64,000 nt of DNA from Poronia punctata. Taxonomy: Eukaryota > Ascomycota > Sordariomycetes > Xylariales > Xylariaceae. The stretch is taken from NCBI GenBank assembly GCA_022579005.1, contig MU401587.1, positions 1-64,000 of the forward strand. The letters are read 5' to 3'. Position numbers and translations under genes: made by a program. Shown here in pieces: positions 43,231 through 55,695 of this stretch. Position 1 is the stretch's first letter; every line of letters starts with the position of its first letter. The notes beneath the pieces are model-generated. The model did not search any database, had not been told where the DNA came from, and worked only from the letters and a program-made list of their open reading frames with translations.

Positions 43231-46200
43231 GATGGGCGGTCTTGTTGATATTCTAGTGTGTGACTATGATATCCGAGTGTCTGTGATAGTAAAGATTTTG
43301 AACAGGATCGAGGGGAAACATGTTTATAATATATACGTCGTCGACGCCTACGCGTATGTCTACGGCATGGATATGTATTTGCTAACGGAGCGTGCGGCCC
43401 GAGACGGAAAAGTGAAAAGAGTTGCGATATGTCGATCCCTACCTCCGTCAGTATATTAGATTTAGCCCAACAGGAACAGCGGTAAAAAAGCGGTCCCAGG
43501 GGAAACTCCCCTTGTTTCATGGTGAATTGGGGATGAGTATTTGGCGCATTTCGATCCAAGGCCATCCCAAGCTGAACATACTCTTAGGTCCAACCTAAGT
43601 CTTGTTGCTGTTCAGGGTGTACGAGTAGGTTAGCAGGCAGGGCTGAGGCCGGTGGGCCAACCCGAGGAAGGTGAAGATCGCACGACGCGGTGGACAGGAC
43701 ATCAAACCATCCAACCGTCTGGTGGGACTACTTTACAGCCTGAAAGTAGATGATTTCAAAATGCGAGCAACTTTTTCCTCGAATAGCAGACCGGCGACAC
43801 CTCAACCATAACAACCGCGACCGCGACAGGGACGATGAGGGTGAAGGTTCTGGAAAGTATAGATTACGAGGCCACTTTTCTTTAATGTATAATAGGCCTC
43901 TGGTCATTGGCCAATTCTAACTAAAACATACCTGTAAGTACATAGTGGGCTTAGAGATGCTGGAAAGGGTTGTAGACAGGTAAAGAGCTACCCACGGCAG
44001 TTACATGCATGATAGTGGTACTGGTGCATCTCCGTACCTACCTTAGGTAACATACCAAGCTTCGGCTCTTTGTAACCTTTTACAAGTTGGTAGGATGACA
44101 TCACTGGTCGGTTGAGTTACCTATTCTCCGTCGGCGACATGGTGAAACCGGGAAGATCTTGCGGCCAAGAGTTCAAGTAGAAACACGATTATGCCGCCGC
44201 TGTGCGTTTGCTAGCCCCGGGAGACAGGTGGACGTAGCAAGCATTTATGCGGAGAAAATATTACCGACGAGTTGCGACAACCAAGCTTTCTGCAAAGGCC
44301 CGCAATTGGCCGTACCGCTCGGTAGGTGGCCTTGGACAACGGATATCGGAGAAAGGCTAATACGGAGACTAGTTAATATAATAAGCGGGCGGCGTGCCAC
44401 GGTACTCACAAAACATTGGAGCCGGCTTGAGATGTTCGTATCGTGTATTAGTTATGCCGGTATCTGGAAATCCACATATGGACGCAAAAACGCAAAAATA
44501 TTCGAACTTCGGAATTTTTGGGTTTCTTCGTTACAATTTACTGTTAGATATTATGACTTGCGTTTTGAAAGCCTTAATTGGCCCGGTGCGTCACGAACCG
44601 AAGCCGAAGGAGCTGCTCTTTTCGTCCACACGATTGTCGATCATTGCTTGAGATATCTGCCGTCCACTGCCAAATCGCGACTGATTGAGTAGGTTTACAG
44701 TAAGCGCTCTGCCGACACAATACGTACCTGTATGTACGTAAGTTAATACAGTTAACCAAGACGATTTTGACTATAAGTATGTCGGAGTACGTGAGCCACC
44801 GCCCGTACGTAGGGGGTAGGTACGAGTGAGGAGAGTTCTGTTGACTGAGGCGGATTCAGGCACAGCTCTAACCTACAATATCCAAAGCACACCCACAATT
44901 GCCTCAAAAGGACTATAAGGCGCTGCGCTCAAGTAGTAACGGTGAGCCCGCCCTACTCGCTGTCTTTCGTCTCCCTACTAATAACATTGAAGTCAGGTAG
45001 GTTAGGTAGCCCAAGGCTCTCGTACATCTAGCTGGTATGAGGGTGCCATATAGCTACTTATGAGGGAGAAAACCTTGGAGCTTCATTCAAGCCTCGCTAA
45101 TTAAGCATGTATGCAACCCAAAGGGCCATGCACTTCATCAAGTGCCGAAGCCCCTGGCATCGTGCCGAGACAATTCTTGCTGGTAATACGATGGATAGTG
45201 CTTGTGAACGTGGAGCTTGCAGCCTAAAGCGTGGATGACAAGCATAAGTACCGTGACGCCAATTATGGATTTATCTGGATAACCTACTGTTTTCCTTGGT
45301 TCCCCGCGGAAAATCAGGGCGAGCCGCGGGGAAAGCTAGACCAAAAAGGCTATGGTCATGGTTCAATGTCGTCCCAAATTGGTGATAGAAACCCACCTGA
45401 CCCCATCTTGGGCGAGGGGTTGGTCTCCTCGTTGGTCTCAAGCTCCTGTACTCTCGTGCTCTATTAGGTATGCAAACTAACATGAAGAGGTGCGGCCAAG
45501 TTGGGGAGGAGTCGATACGAGGCCACAAATAGAGTGGGCATGCCTAGTACGTAAGTCGTTATGGCGAAGAGCCGTCTGTTGAGGAAGGCACTCTGTCTCT
45601 GCTCTTTTCTTTTGCTCTGGTCAAATTCTCGATTGACTCCAAAGCCGAGGTCACCCACTTCCTTCTATCCCGGTGTTTTCGACATCCTTTTCCAACATTC
45701 GCCAAACCTAATTATACCACACAGGTTTTCCCTTTTCGACAGAACTCCTAAGAGACGAGGAAACAAACGTAGGGGCTTCGCGTTGGATCATATTGAAGTG
45801 GTGCAAGGCGGTTGGTAATTATCACGCAAGGAATGAGAGTCAAAAAGGGGGGGCTCGACTTGAAGAAAAAGGAGAGAAGGCCATATTCAAGCAGGAAGCC
45901 CCAGGGTCAACGCGGAGCTGCAGTACGCATCGCAACGCAGAGCATACTATTGGAGAGGTGATAAACAAAGGACAGGTTACCCAAAGTGAAAGGCGATCAA
46001 GGCCGCAAAGGAGGGAAAGGAGAGAGCGTCGGTTGACAAATAATCCGTCAGTACCAATATTGAAACAGAGATACAGCAGCGATGCCATATCTACTACAGC
46101 ATCCCTACCCCCTTTTTTTACTGACTTTTTCACACTGAACATAATCGACAGGTTCTAAGTTCAGATTGGATTGGTGACCCAAAGAGACGCATTTCTGGGA

Positions 46201-46497
46201 TCGTACGCCTTGACTTCTATACGTATAGGCCTACTGGGTTGTGACGGTGCTGTCCGGCTGCTGCTACCTTGTGTCTTTCTTGGTGCAATAACAGCTTTTA
46301 CCCCAAGTGATCACGCTGATGTCCAACTGGTACCTGCCCTAGTCTAGGCACTATTTACCCCCTAGTACTAGGTAGCTGAAGCTAAGCCCCTGTCATTCTT
46401 CAATCTAGCCAATCAGAGGCTTAAGTTCAGCTGCTGTTACTTCAACCTTTCAGAGGCTCGATACTTACTTACCTAAGAGCTCTGGGGGTGAGGGCCA
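43231..46497. other. Intergenic region between xylanase and ATG22
   Basis: 3.3 kb with no supportable gene. The first part is the xylanase promoter by position. A 177-codon open frame at 44159-44692 (+) has no family resemblance and mixed codon use and is judged chance. One TACTCGTA-type motif at 43620-43627. Confidence 0.5.
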
Positions 46498-48623
46498 ATG
46501 CCTCCCCGGAATGAACCGCCCCGGCGACCGCCACCGAACCCTCGTCTGCTTTCGGTCCAGTCCATCGCATCCAAGTATTCGATCCGGTCTCATTCTTCAT
46601 CGTTTGAAGCCGACGATGAACTCTCGACAACTACAACCGAGTCTGCAAGAATGAGTCCGAGGCACAGCATAGACGACGGTGATGGGTCGACGCCTCATCG
46701 CCGATATCCTGGCGAGGACACGCGTCCGACGAGTACTAAAGAGCTAGCTGGCTGGTATATGTACGGATTTGCTGCGGAAACCTATGTCATCTGTGGTATG
46801 CTGGACATCCCACAAAACATCGCCATTACCGCGATGATGATCGACTCGTACTGATCTTTCTGTGTAGCTATCTGTAAGAAACACGAATGCGCATCCGTAG
46901 ACCCGATCTTCGGATATCGATGAAAGCTTACCTCGTGACAGCATCGTTCGTACCCATCCTACTAGAGAGTCTAGCCCGAGAGAATGGCGTCCTTCTTTCC
47001 GATCGGAAGACACCCTGCGGCGACAGCACACGGAAACACCAAAGGCCGCACGAGGATAGCCAGTGCGTTGTATCTGTTTTGGGAGTCGACATCAATACCG
47101 CCAGTTTTGCCATGTACACATTCAGCATCAGTGTGCTGCTGCAGGCATTGTTAGTTGTGAGTATCAGCTGCGCTGCTGACCATGGCAACTATCGGAAACG
47201 ACTTCTTCTCACCTTTGGCTGGACCGGGAGCTTCTGTGTTATGTGCTACATATTCATCTCCAAAGACCTCTATCTACTTGGCGCCCTGCTTGCCATCGTA
47301 TCCAACACTTCGTTCGGAGCTTCGTTTGTGCTGCTTAACTCCTTCCTGCCGCTTCTTGTTCGACATCATCCCCTTGTCCAAGAATCGGTGCACGACGGAA
47401 TCCCGGTCGTGGAAGAGGAGGAGGAGGAGGATGAGGCATCCGGACCGACGTCCAGATCCACTGTTCCGGGGCATTCGTTGAGAAACTCAACGTCTGCTTT
47501 ACTTCCGCCGAACGATGTCGATTCAGAAGTTTACACCCTACGGCGCATTCCGACGCACGATGAACTCACGTCGATCGAACTCAGGCTCTCAACACAGATC
47601 TCAGCCAAGGGCATTGGTATTGGCTATGGTGCGGCGTTGTTTGTTCAGTGTGTTTCGATTCTCCTGCTTATCGCTATGGGAAGCTCAACGTGGTCGCAAC
47701 GGGTCGTCTTGCTGTTTATTGGATCATGGTGGGCCATCTTCACGATACCTGCCGCGATGTGGCTCAGACCGCGGCCTGGCCCTCCCCTGGCAGCAAGCGG
47801 CTACAAGGGATCAAGAGCATGGCTGGCTTACATCGTCTTTTCCTGGAAGAACTTGTTCCGCACCGTCGTCCTGGCTCGGCGTCTCGTAGACATTGTCCTG
47901 TTTTTGGCCAGCTGGTTTTTGCTGTCCGACGCCATCGCGACAACATCCTCGACCGCCATCTTGTTCGCCAAGACCCAGCTCGGCATGAAGCCGTGGGCAC
48001 TAGGACTTATCAATGTCATTTCGACTACGACCGGTGTCATTGGCGCCTTGAGTTGGTCGTTCGTCTCTAGACATTTCAACCTAAAGCCCCACCAAACTAT
48101 TCTAGGATGTATAGCTCTATTCGAGGTGATTCCCTTATACGGGTTGCTGGGATACTTGCCATTTGTCCAGCGATGGGGCGTCATCGGCCTCCAGCAACCG
48201 TGGGAGATGTATCCTCTGGCTGCAGTTTACGGCCTCGTCCTCGGGGGCCTTAGCTCCTATTGCCGATCCCTTTTTGGCGAACTCATCCCTCCAGGATCTG
48301 AGGCTGCCTTTTATGCCCTTTATGCCATAACAGACAAGGGTTCTAGCGTCTTTGGCCCCGTCATTGTCGGGGCCATCATCGACGCCTACGGGGAGATCCG
48401 GCCCGCGTTCTGGTTCCTTGCGGTACTGGTCGGGGTGCCTGCGCCTATAATCTACTTCGTCAATGTAGAGCGCGGCAGGTCCGAGGCGCAAAAGCTGGCG
48501 GAAACCATTGAAGGATTCAAGGGTGTCGAGAACGGCCACGGTGTCGCTGCTGCGTCTAACGGAGACGAGCACCACGGAATGCTCGCGGCATATCAAGTTG
48601 ACGAGGAAGAGAGGCTTGCCTGA
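46498..48623 (+). CDS. ATG22: Atg22-like vacuolar amino-acid effluxer (MFS)
   Basis: Two exons, 46498-46795 and 46942-48623, join in phase 1 across a 146-nt intron to 659 aa. The first 80 residues are a hydrophilic Ser/Arg/Pro-rich cytosolic tail. Then comes the Atg22 opening [20 protein letters not shown] running into [15 protein letters not shown], and about 12 hydrophobic helices in the MFS pattern with a long acidic loop ([10 protein letters not shown]) midway. The late segment [25 protein letters not shown] is a strong family signature. In yeast, Atg22 releases leucine and other amino acids from the vacuole after autophagic breakdown. The residue joining the exons and the conserved flanking text fit without a frameshift. 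Confidence 0.93.
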
Positions 48624-49482
48624 TAAGCCGTGCTCTGCCCAGTCTGCTTCTTATTGTTTTGCATAGCGATGGCGTTGCACTCTTGGAAACTGTTCTTGGT
48701 GTGTCGTTTGGCAATGGGAGCGAAATCATAGTTTGTCTGTCCGTACCGTCCTCTCAAACATTATAAGCACAAACGCGTCACCTATTGACCCTACTTTGTT
48801 TCTCGCGTCTTATTTATTCACTATTACCCCCCGGGTCTACATATCCCCTTCACAGACACAAGCTTTTGGATGAACAACACTTTATGATGGACCTACTACC
48901 ACTGGATAAGGTTAGGTACTCGGATTAGGGGTAGAAACATCGGATCTTGGTCTAAGAAACATGTAAGTAATATCTAATTGTAGCCTCTATATGTTGCATA
49001 GCAAGTGGTCTCGGGAAGATTTATATAGGATTGAATATAGTAAGGGTATCATCATAATAATAGAGTATGTACAATTATTCTCTTGTTTTGCATGCATTTC
49101 TGAGCAGTGCAGCTTCGGATACACTTTAAGACTTTGTGGGAGACACTGGCCCCGTTTTCTAGCTTCTGGATACTGTGCGGGTTCCCAGAATATGGTTGGG
49201 TTTCCAAGGCCGCGATATCCATTATCTAGACCAACTTCCTCGCAGTTGTAGATAGGATATATAGCCCGAGCCCGCGAAGACGACCGGACGCTTCTGAGCG
49301 TTCTGTGTAGTCTTAAGGCACTCAAGTGCTTGAGATCTCGTCATGCTTCGTTGACCATATGTGGGCAGGAAACCATTTTTGCCCTGTTTCCCGTGTCTTT
49401 TCAGGTAGCACGGGCCAAGACTGAAGAACAACAACTATCGTAATAAAACTTTCGACATCTTTGTCTTTAGTTCAACACATCA
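48624..49482. other. Convergent 3' spacer between ATG22 and ING genes
   Basis: About 860 bases shared by the 3' ends of ATG22 (+) and the ING gene (-). No gene seen. Confidence 0.5.
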
Positions 49483-50850
49483 TCACTTGCCCTTTTTCTT
49501 TAAACTTTCTCGCTCGGCGCTACATGCAGGGCAATACCAGCGGCCTTCAGGCTCCGACTTGAGTCCGACGCAGCTCCAGTGGAACCATTCGTAGGGGCAG
49601 GATGGATTGTCACATGCCACCATATCGCCATACGATACGGCTTGGCATAGACAGTACCTCTTGCCCTCTTCGTCTTCTTCGTCATCTAGACCCGAGGCGG
49701 CGTCGGAGCCCGAGACGTCGTCTTCGCGATCCGGCATGTCCTCGTCCTTGATCACGTCCGAATTGCTCAGTTTGCTTGCTGTTCCTGTGTGGTGAGGGAC
49801 GGGGGTGCCGCTTCCCGCACGCGATCCACGGCGAGACGAGCGAGCCGACTCGGCATCAGAGAGCTCACTGTCGCCCGCTGAAGCCGGTGAGCCTTTCGCT
49901 TGCGCGGCACGTTTCACGCGGGAGAGTGTCGACTTTGAGGTTGGTGGTTTCTTACGCGCCGGCACACCAGGCGTCCCCTTTCGTCCGCCCCCAGCGCTCC
50001 CGGCCTTGGACAGTCCTCTTGGTCCAGCACTTCCCGATCTACTCGAAGCACCGGGTGTCCCTGCCTTGGGAGTGCCTGGGCCAAGAGACGAATGTCTTGC
50101 CAGGCCACTAGAGTTAGCTGGGAGGTTACCTACGCCAGAACCTGTCCGGGGACCCCTCTTGGGGACACCGCTAGGCCCGGCAGAGGACTCGCGTTGATTT
50201 CTATTCAGAATCATGCTTGCAGCCGGCGAGGCGGGGGCCGAGGATGAAATATGGGCTTGAGCCTGTGCAGCGCGGGCTTGCGAGTTGGAAAGCCGAACAG
50301 TGGTAGGCGTGGCATTATTGAGGATAGGGTTGAGCGGCGTGGAATTCGTAGTGACAGACAATACCCTGAGCGACGTGTTACTGTTATTAGCGGCGCTCGG
50401 TCGAATCAAGGAGGGGATTTCGTCGGGGTCGGTGAATCCGGGCTCGCCCCTGTCGCTCAGTTGCTTGATTTGGAGGTCGAGGTGCCGCAAGTGCTTGTCG
50501 AATAGGGTCTGAGCCTTCAAGGACAATACAACCTTTTCGTCGGCAAGTTTCTCGGCACGGTTGTAGTTCTCCCTTATAATCTCCCGCAGCTGAGCCTCGC
50601 GTGGGTTGTGCTGATGACTGCCATTTGTACGTATCCAGCGCTGGATCTTGTTGTCTGACTCCTCGATCGTCTTCTGACATTCGTGAAACGACCGGTCCTT
50701 GTCGGCAATCTCGTCTTGGATGAAGCGGATCTCCTCGGGGAGGTTGGCAGTACGATGTATGAACTCCTCGAGGATGACAGCAGGATCCTGGGCCTCCGCG
50801 GAGGGCGCCATCTTCTTTACGAAGTCTATCGAGAGATCGTCTCTAGGCAT
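49483..50850 (-). CDS. YNG2: ING-family PHD-finger protein (Yng2-like, NuA4 histone acetyltransferase subunit)
   Basis: Intronless, 455 aa. The N-terminal ING coiled-coil domain spans about 22-130 ([20 protein letters not shown], then [20 protein letters not shown]). The middle is a long Ser/Pro/Ala/Gly-rich linker with a basic stretch ([19 protein letters not shown]) and an acidic patch before the C-terminal PHD finger at about 399-445, which keeps its Cys4-His-Cys3 zinc ligands ([27 protein letters not shown]) and reads H3K4me3 in relatives. The ING region looks more like Yng2 (NuA4) than Pho23 or Yng1, but this is by eye. A second in-frame ATG (MAPSAEA) 13 codons in is an alternative start. 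It diverges from the Hos2 deacetylase gene. Confidence 0.9.
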   Translation of the reverse strand: MPRDDLSIDFVKKMAPSAEAQDPAVILEEFIHRTANLPEEIRFIQDEIADKDRSFHECQKTIEESDNKIQRWIRTNGSHQHNPREAQLREIIRENYNRAEKLADEKVVLSLKAQTLFDKHLRHLDLQIKQLSDRGEPGFTDPDEIPSLIRPSAANNSNTSLRVLSVTTNSTPLNPILNNATPTTVRLSNSQARAAQAQAHISSSAPASPAASMILNRNQRESSAGPSGVPKRGPRTGSGVGNLPANSSGLARHSSLGPGTPKAGTPGASSRSGSAGPRGLSKAGSAGGGRKGTPGVPARKKPPTSKSTLSRVKRAAQAKGSPASAGDSELSDAESARSSRRGSRAGSGTPVPHHTGTASKLSNSDVIKDEDMPDREDDVSGSDAASGLDDEEDEEGKRYCLCQAVSYGDMVACDNPSCPYEWFHWSCVGLKSEPEGRWYCPACSAERESLKKKGK

Positions 50851-51015
50851 GGTGTTAACCTGGCCTCTTGCGAGGCGTGCGCTTTGACTGGGTGTAACTT
50901 TGAGTGTGTGAGGAGGGCAGCAAGAGGCAGCAAGTAGTCAAGACGCAAACCGAGGACAAGTGAGACGGTAAAGAGATGGCGTTTTGTTTAGTCGCTCGTC
51001 CGCTACTATTGGTTT

Positions 51016-51046
<31 letters not shown>

Positions 51047-52263
51047 TTCTTAACCCTTTATTTTTCGCTTGTTTCGATGCGCCTCTATCTCATCCCTTCG
51101 GCGACGGGTTTTATTTTTCTCTTCTCTCTTCTGTCTTGCGTTCAAATCATGTCATATGTACGAGGCTAACCAGGAAGCTTGCGGTCGCTCAAGACTGGAT
51201 CGCACTACCCAGGACGACGGAAAGAGAAATAAGGGAAACTGGGTTCGCACGCGGGTAGGTATGCAGAGCGGCCGAGGGTCAAATCATATATTGTGATAAC
51301 GGTGCAGGCTCACCTTGCCAGACAAAAAACCGGATGTAGGCCCTTGGAATATTACGATATCTTCCTCTGCGGTGTACGGCGCCTTCCTTGCCGATTAGTG
51401 GACACGAGTGCAGGTGCTCGAGGAGAGGGAAAAAAGAAACAAGGGCAATGCTCAAGAATAATCACTAAGGTAAGGGAAAGAGTACAGCATATGCAGAGAC
51501 CGGTTTGTTGCGGGCACGACGAGCACCAATGCGCTAGGTGCGGCCGATTGGTAGTACTTGTACCCGTACGTGTTAGGGGTGATAAGTCAGCCCCCTGTTA
51601 ATAGTCGTCCCTGTCACCTGTTGTTGCGAGAGAAGTACCCAGTACATGATTCCAACTACATGAAGACGTATTTGTTTACGTAACCCAGTACCTGAGGATA
51701 CATGTACCTAATATGTACATGTAAAGGTCCACTGCACTAGTCTAGGGTAGTTGCTCACCTCTAGCGTGGTTTGGTGGCGTTCAAGTTGCAACCAACCAGT
51801 CGACTTGAAGTAAAATCGCAGTAGGATTTGATGTTTCGCGACCGAATCGGATAGGTCCAGCATCTTCAATCTTCAATCCCCCATACTACATACCTCTACA
51901 TAGCCCAATCAAGAGTACGTGTAGATTTGGAACCGAACAAACATATTCATCAGAGGCATTCAGACTTTCATAAAGGCATCTTGGCCAGTACAACTGTCAT
52001 TGTCATTTAATCAAATTCATTACCTCATTGTTGCTTGGTTAATTCAGTCTGAAGCCCTCGTCATCTCATGACGAATAACTCCGAATTCAAACATCTAGAT
52101 AGTCGTATCCGGCATTCTCCCATTATTTCCTCCTCAAAAAAAAAAAAAGCAAACCCGTGCTGGAGCTGCCAGCGAAGCCCTTTGAAGGCTGTCTATTTCT
52201 TCCCCCATATATTTTCCCCTCCTCCGGCTTCCAACCGCCATCTCTCCAGACTTGGTGCGCATA
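50851..52263. promoter_or_regulatory. Divergent promoter region ING / HOS2, with TTC repeat
   Basis: 1.4 kb between two chromatin genes read in opposite directions. It contains a (TTC)n pyrimidine run at about 51013-51045 and an A13 run at 52136-52148 close to the HOS2 start. No open frame above about 100 codons and no recognised site. Confidence 0.45.
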
Positions 52264-53781
52264 ATGGAGCCGACGGGTCTGGACGGGATTGACCCGTATA
52301 TGCGGCGGCTTCCAAAGCCCAACTACCTTCCTCACAACGTAGACTGGGACCGGCCGATAGTCAAGGAATTCGCGAAACCGCTTGACCGGCCAAGTGACAT
52401 GGAGAATGCCGCCTACCTTAACAAGATCAAGCGCTTCGCCCATGAACACGGCATCACCAAGCCCAAAGGCTACAACGTCTCATTCCATTATAACCCGGAA
52501 ATGGAGAGACATCACTTTGGCATGACGCACCCGATGAAACCCTGGCGCTTAACCCTCACCAAGAGCTTAGTGTCGGCCTACGGCATGAACTTCGCCATGG
52601 ATAACTATACCGCACGCGCCGCCACATATGAAGAGCTGACTTCCTTCCATGCCAGCGATTACGTCGACCACCTGGCAACAGTCGCCCCTCAGCCTCAACC
52701 GCTCGACATGGAGAATCCGAATCCAGACCTTAAGTTTAATCTGGGAGGGAGTGATTGTCCTTTATTCGAGGGCCTGTATAACTACTGCTCACTCTCGGGC
52801 GGCGCTTCCCTCGACGCTGCAAGGAAGCTCTGTAATAACCAGTCCGACATTGCCATTGCTTGGGGGGGAGGACTCCACCATGCGAAGAAAGCCGAAGCCT
52901 CCGGGTTTTGTTATATCAACGACATTGTCCTAGCTATTTTACAGTTATTGCGTATTCACGCACGGGTGCTGTATATAGACATCGACGTGCACCATGGCGA
53001 CGGTGTTGAAGAGGCTTTCTTCTCCACCGACCGCGTCATGACGGTATCTTTTCACAAATACGACCCCCAAACCTTCTTCCCCGGCACCGGTGCGCTCGAA
53101 GACAACGGACCCAGAAGCGAGCATAACCCGGGAGCGCACCATGCTATCAACGTCCCACTCAACGACGGCATCACCGACGAGCAGTATAAGTGGTTATTCG
53201 AGACCATAATAACACGGGTGATGGACAAGTTCAGACCGGGCGCCATAGCGCTCCAATGCGGCGCCGACTCACTCGCCGGAGACAGATTGGGCAAGTTCAA
53301 CCTGCTCGTCGAAGGACACTCGTCGTGCGTAGAGTTCTGCAAGAAGCTGGGTATACCACTCATCATTTTTGGCGGTGGCGGGTACACGCCTAAGAACGTT
53401 GCGCGCGCCTGGGCCTACGAGACGGCCATTGCGATCGGCCATCAGAAAGATATACCGACCATCATCCCGGCCCACACGCCGTGGAGGGAACGGTTCAAGA
53501 ACGGCATGTCTCTCCTGCCGACGATTCAACAGATTCTGGGCGAACCTCGCCAGAACCGGAACACGCAGAAGAAGCTGACGGATATCATACAACACGTCAC
53601 GGAACAGCTACGGTTTGTCGGCGCCGCCCCTAGTGTTCAGATGTCCATTATCCCCCCCGACCTGGGGCCTATACGAGACGAGGTCGAACAGCGGATCAAG
53701 GAGGAAATCGAAGAGAGGGACGAGCTGGGACGGAGACTACGGGAAGAGGCTGTTGGTGATCGCATGGAGCTGGCGTCATAG
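52264..53781 (+). CDS. HOS2: Class I histone deacetylase, Hos2 type
   Basis: Intronless, 505 aa from the ATG at 52264. Removes acetyl groups from histone lysines as the catalytic unit of a Set3C-like complex; nuclear. The zinc-dependent deacetylase fold spans about 60-390. Active-site residues are visible: His205-His206 in GGLHHAKKAEASGFCYINDI, the charge-relay and zinc ligands in DIDVHHGDGVEEAFF (Asp241, His243), the CGADSLAGDRLG loop with the second zinc Asp, and IIFGGGGYTPKNVARAW with the conserved glycines. The N-terminal tail (residues 1-35) and acidic, charged C-terminus (EEIEERDELGRRLREE) fit Hos2/HosA/Hdf1 rather than Rpd3. The start lies just after an upstream in-frame TTG that I do not consider a start. 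Confidence 0.95.
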   Translation: MEPTGLDGIDPYMRRLPKPNYLPHNVDWDRPIVKEFAKPLDRPSDMENAAYLNKIKRFAHEHGITKPKGYNVSFHYNPEMERHHFGMTHPMKPWRLTLTKSLVSAYGMNFAMDNYTARAATYEELTSFHASDYVDHLATVAPQPQPLDMENPNPDLKFNLGGSDCPLFEGLYNYCSLSGGASLDAARKLCNNQSDIAIAWGGGLHHAKKAEASGFCYINDIVLAILQLLRIHARVLYIDIDVHHGDGVEEAFFSTDRVMTVSFHKYDPQTFFPGTGALEDNGPRSEHNPGAHHAINVPLNDGITDEQYKWLFETIITRVMDKFRPGAIALQCGADSLAGDRLGKFNLLVEGHSSCVEFCKKLGIPLIIFGGGGYTPKNVARAWAYETAIAIGHQKDIPTIIPAHTPWRERFKNGMSLLPTIQQILGEPRQNRNTQKKLTDIIQHVTEQLRFVGAAPSVQMSIIPPDLGPIRDEVEQRIKEEIEERDELGRRLREEAVGDRMELAS

Positions 53782-55695
53782 CGGCATTTTTAAAAATAGA
53801 AGGCTTTGGTTTTACCTCGCTAGTTATCTGGTGAGTGGGGGCGCCGCAATTTCAACACACAGTACACATTGACACGCCTGCCTGATAGATGATAGTATTC
53901 CCGAGTGCCGGCTGGTACCAATACGGAAATCGGATGTTTGCTGTGCTTGTAGACCAGGTCCATTGCCTGTACTGCTGCCATTTCCTTTTCTCTGGAGTCT
54001 TCTTGTTCGATACACTCCCTGTCATAGAAGCCCGGTCACTCCTGGGAAGAAAGATATAGACACTCTAGAATTTTGCACGAATTCGGCTGATTGCAGACCT
54101 TGCCTCGCCGTGTTCTCGATGGCTTGCAATAGCTCATCAAACGGGCTTCTGATAGCGCGCCGCGATGGTGGCTAAATGTACACCCAACGTCTTTCTGCCA
54201 TTTCTTTCTCGCCCGTGGAGCAAGTTGGCACATATGGCCCCATGGTTCCTCGGCTACCGTTGAGCAGTAAACACCTAGACAAAGGTGTATTCGGGCAGAC
54301 ACAGAGTGCCGCGGCGCTTGATATATGCGTTTTGTCGGCCTTGACGTAGCCCAAAGGGCCCTAGCAAGGCATATTTTGGACTTTGAAGACTAGGTAGGTA
54401 CCTTTCGACATGCCGAAGGGCTGATATAAATGCCTTTTGTGATTCCAGAACCATCTAACCTACATGTAGCCATGTCGCGAATGACCGATTATTATCATAT
54501 TCAATATAGGTAGCCCTCAAGGCTCACGCTATACAACCAACGACGCGCGTTACGAATCGGAGAGTGAAAGGGGGTACAAAACTCTTGAGCTTGAGATACA
54601 TAGGTAGATCATGGCAGACAGGCATGAGGTGTGCAATAATTTCCGCAGTGTTCCATTCGCTGGTTTCCGCTTGTATGAGGAAGGTATGAGTCCGACTATC
54701 TATACGTTGTATCCGTAGGGCAGTTGCAGCAGGCTATCCATACAGTATGCAGGCTCCGCCTCCTATCTACTTACCCAACCTCTACCTAGTAATAGGTAAC
54801 ATTGTGTACCTAATTTTCCCCGTGATTATCATCATCCCAGGTTGAAATTATGTATACGGACCTACCAAAGAAAAATACACAAGCCATTACATACGAATAC
54901 CGTGATACAAAAACAACTCTTCATTCTTCGTCGGCGTACTGGCAAGATATTGCTATTCTGCAATGCTTCGTTTCGGTGCTTTGCGAAATATACCACTTGG
55001 AAGGGAATGGATGGATGGATGGATGAGACCGAGGTAGGTACAGAATGTCGGCGGGCTACATACACCTCAGCATGCCGGCTCGGCCCTAAAACAAATCATG
55101 AGGTTGACTTTCTTGCCTACATATGTACCTACCTTACCTAACCAATAGTGTACTATATGTTGAAAGTATCTACACGATCTCGGGGCCAAATTGAGAGGTT
55201 TAAAGTATAGAATCCCCCCCGGGGAAAAAGGGTTGGGTTGGTCAGAATCAGAGTTGGGTAAAACAACCCCAGGTAGGTACCTAGGTTACATGTAGGCAGG
55301 ACATGTATAACTCATCCTTGAATGAATAAAGACAGGAGGTAAAGTAGTATAAAAGGAGATGCTGCTTCGCAGGGACATGTCGGCAAATACGTCAAGAGCG
55401 GCTCAGACAAACCGAAACCGAAACCGGTAAAGTAAAAATGTTTATTAATATAGGGGAAGGGAAATCATTCTTAACTCTTATTCTACCGACTCATCCTTCT
55501 TTTTGTTGAAAAATTGTGTAAAGCGCAGCCCCCGATACCAAATTCCTCGTTTATATACATCCATCTTTAGCTCATCTGCTCTCTTTCTTTCTTCTCTACT
55601 ATACTGTACTGTAGCTTTGTTGATTTCTACAAAAACCCCGCCACCCTCTTTTCTATATAGTCGTCATAAACCAACATCGTCACATACCTTCCTAG
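53782..55695. other. Convergent intergenic region between HOS2 and BCAT genes
   Basis: 1.9 kb with no gene seen. A GGAT/ATGG microsatellite occurs at about 55007-55026. TAGGTAGG-type words are common. Holds the 3' ends of both flanking genes. Confidence 0.5.

Noticed and set aside
44159..44692. 177-codon plus-strand open frame between xylanase and ATG22
   Set aside because: No family resemblance, odd composition and no supporting splice structure; treated as chance.
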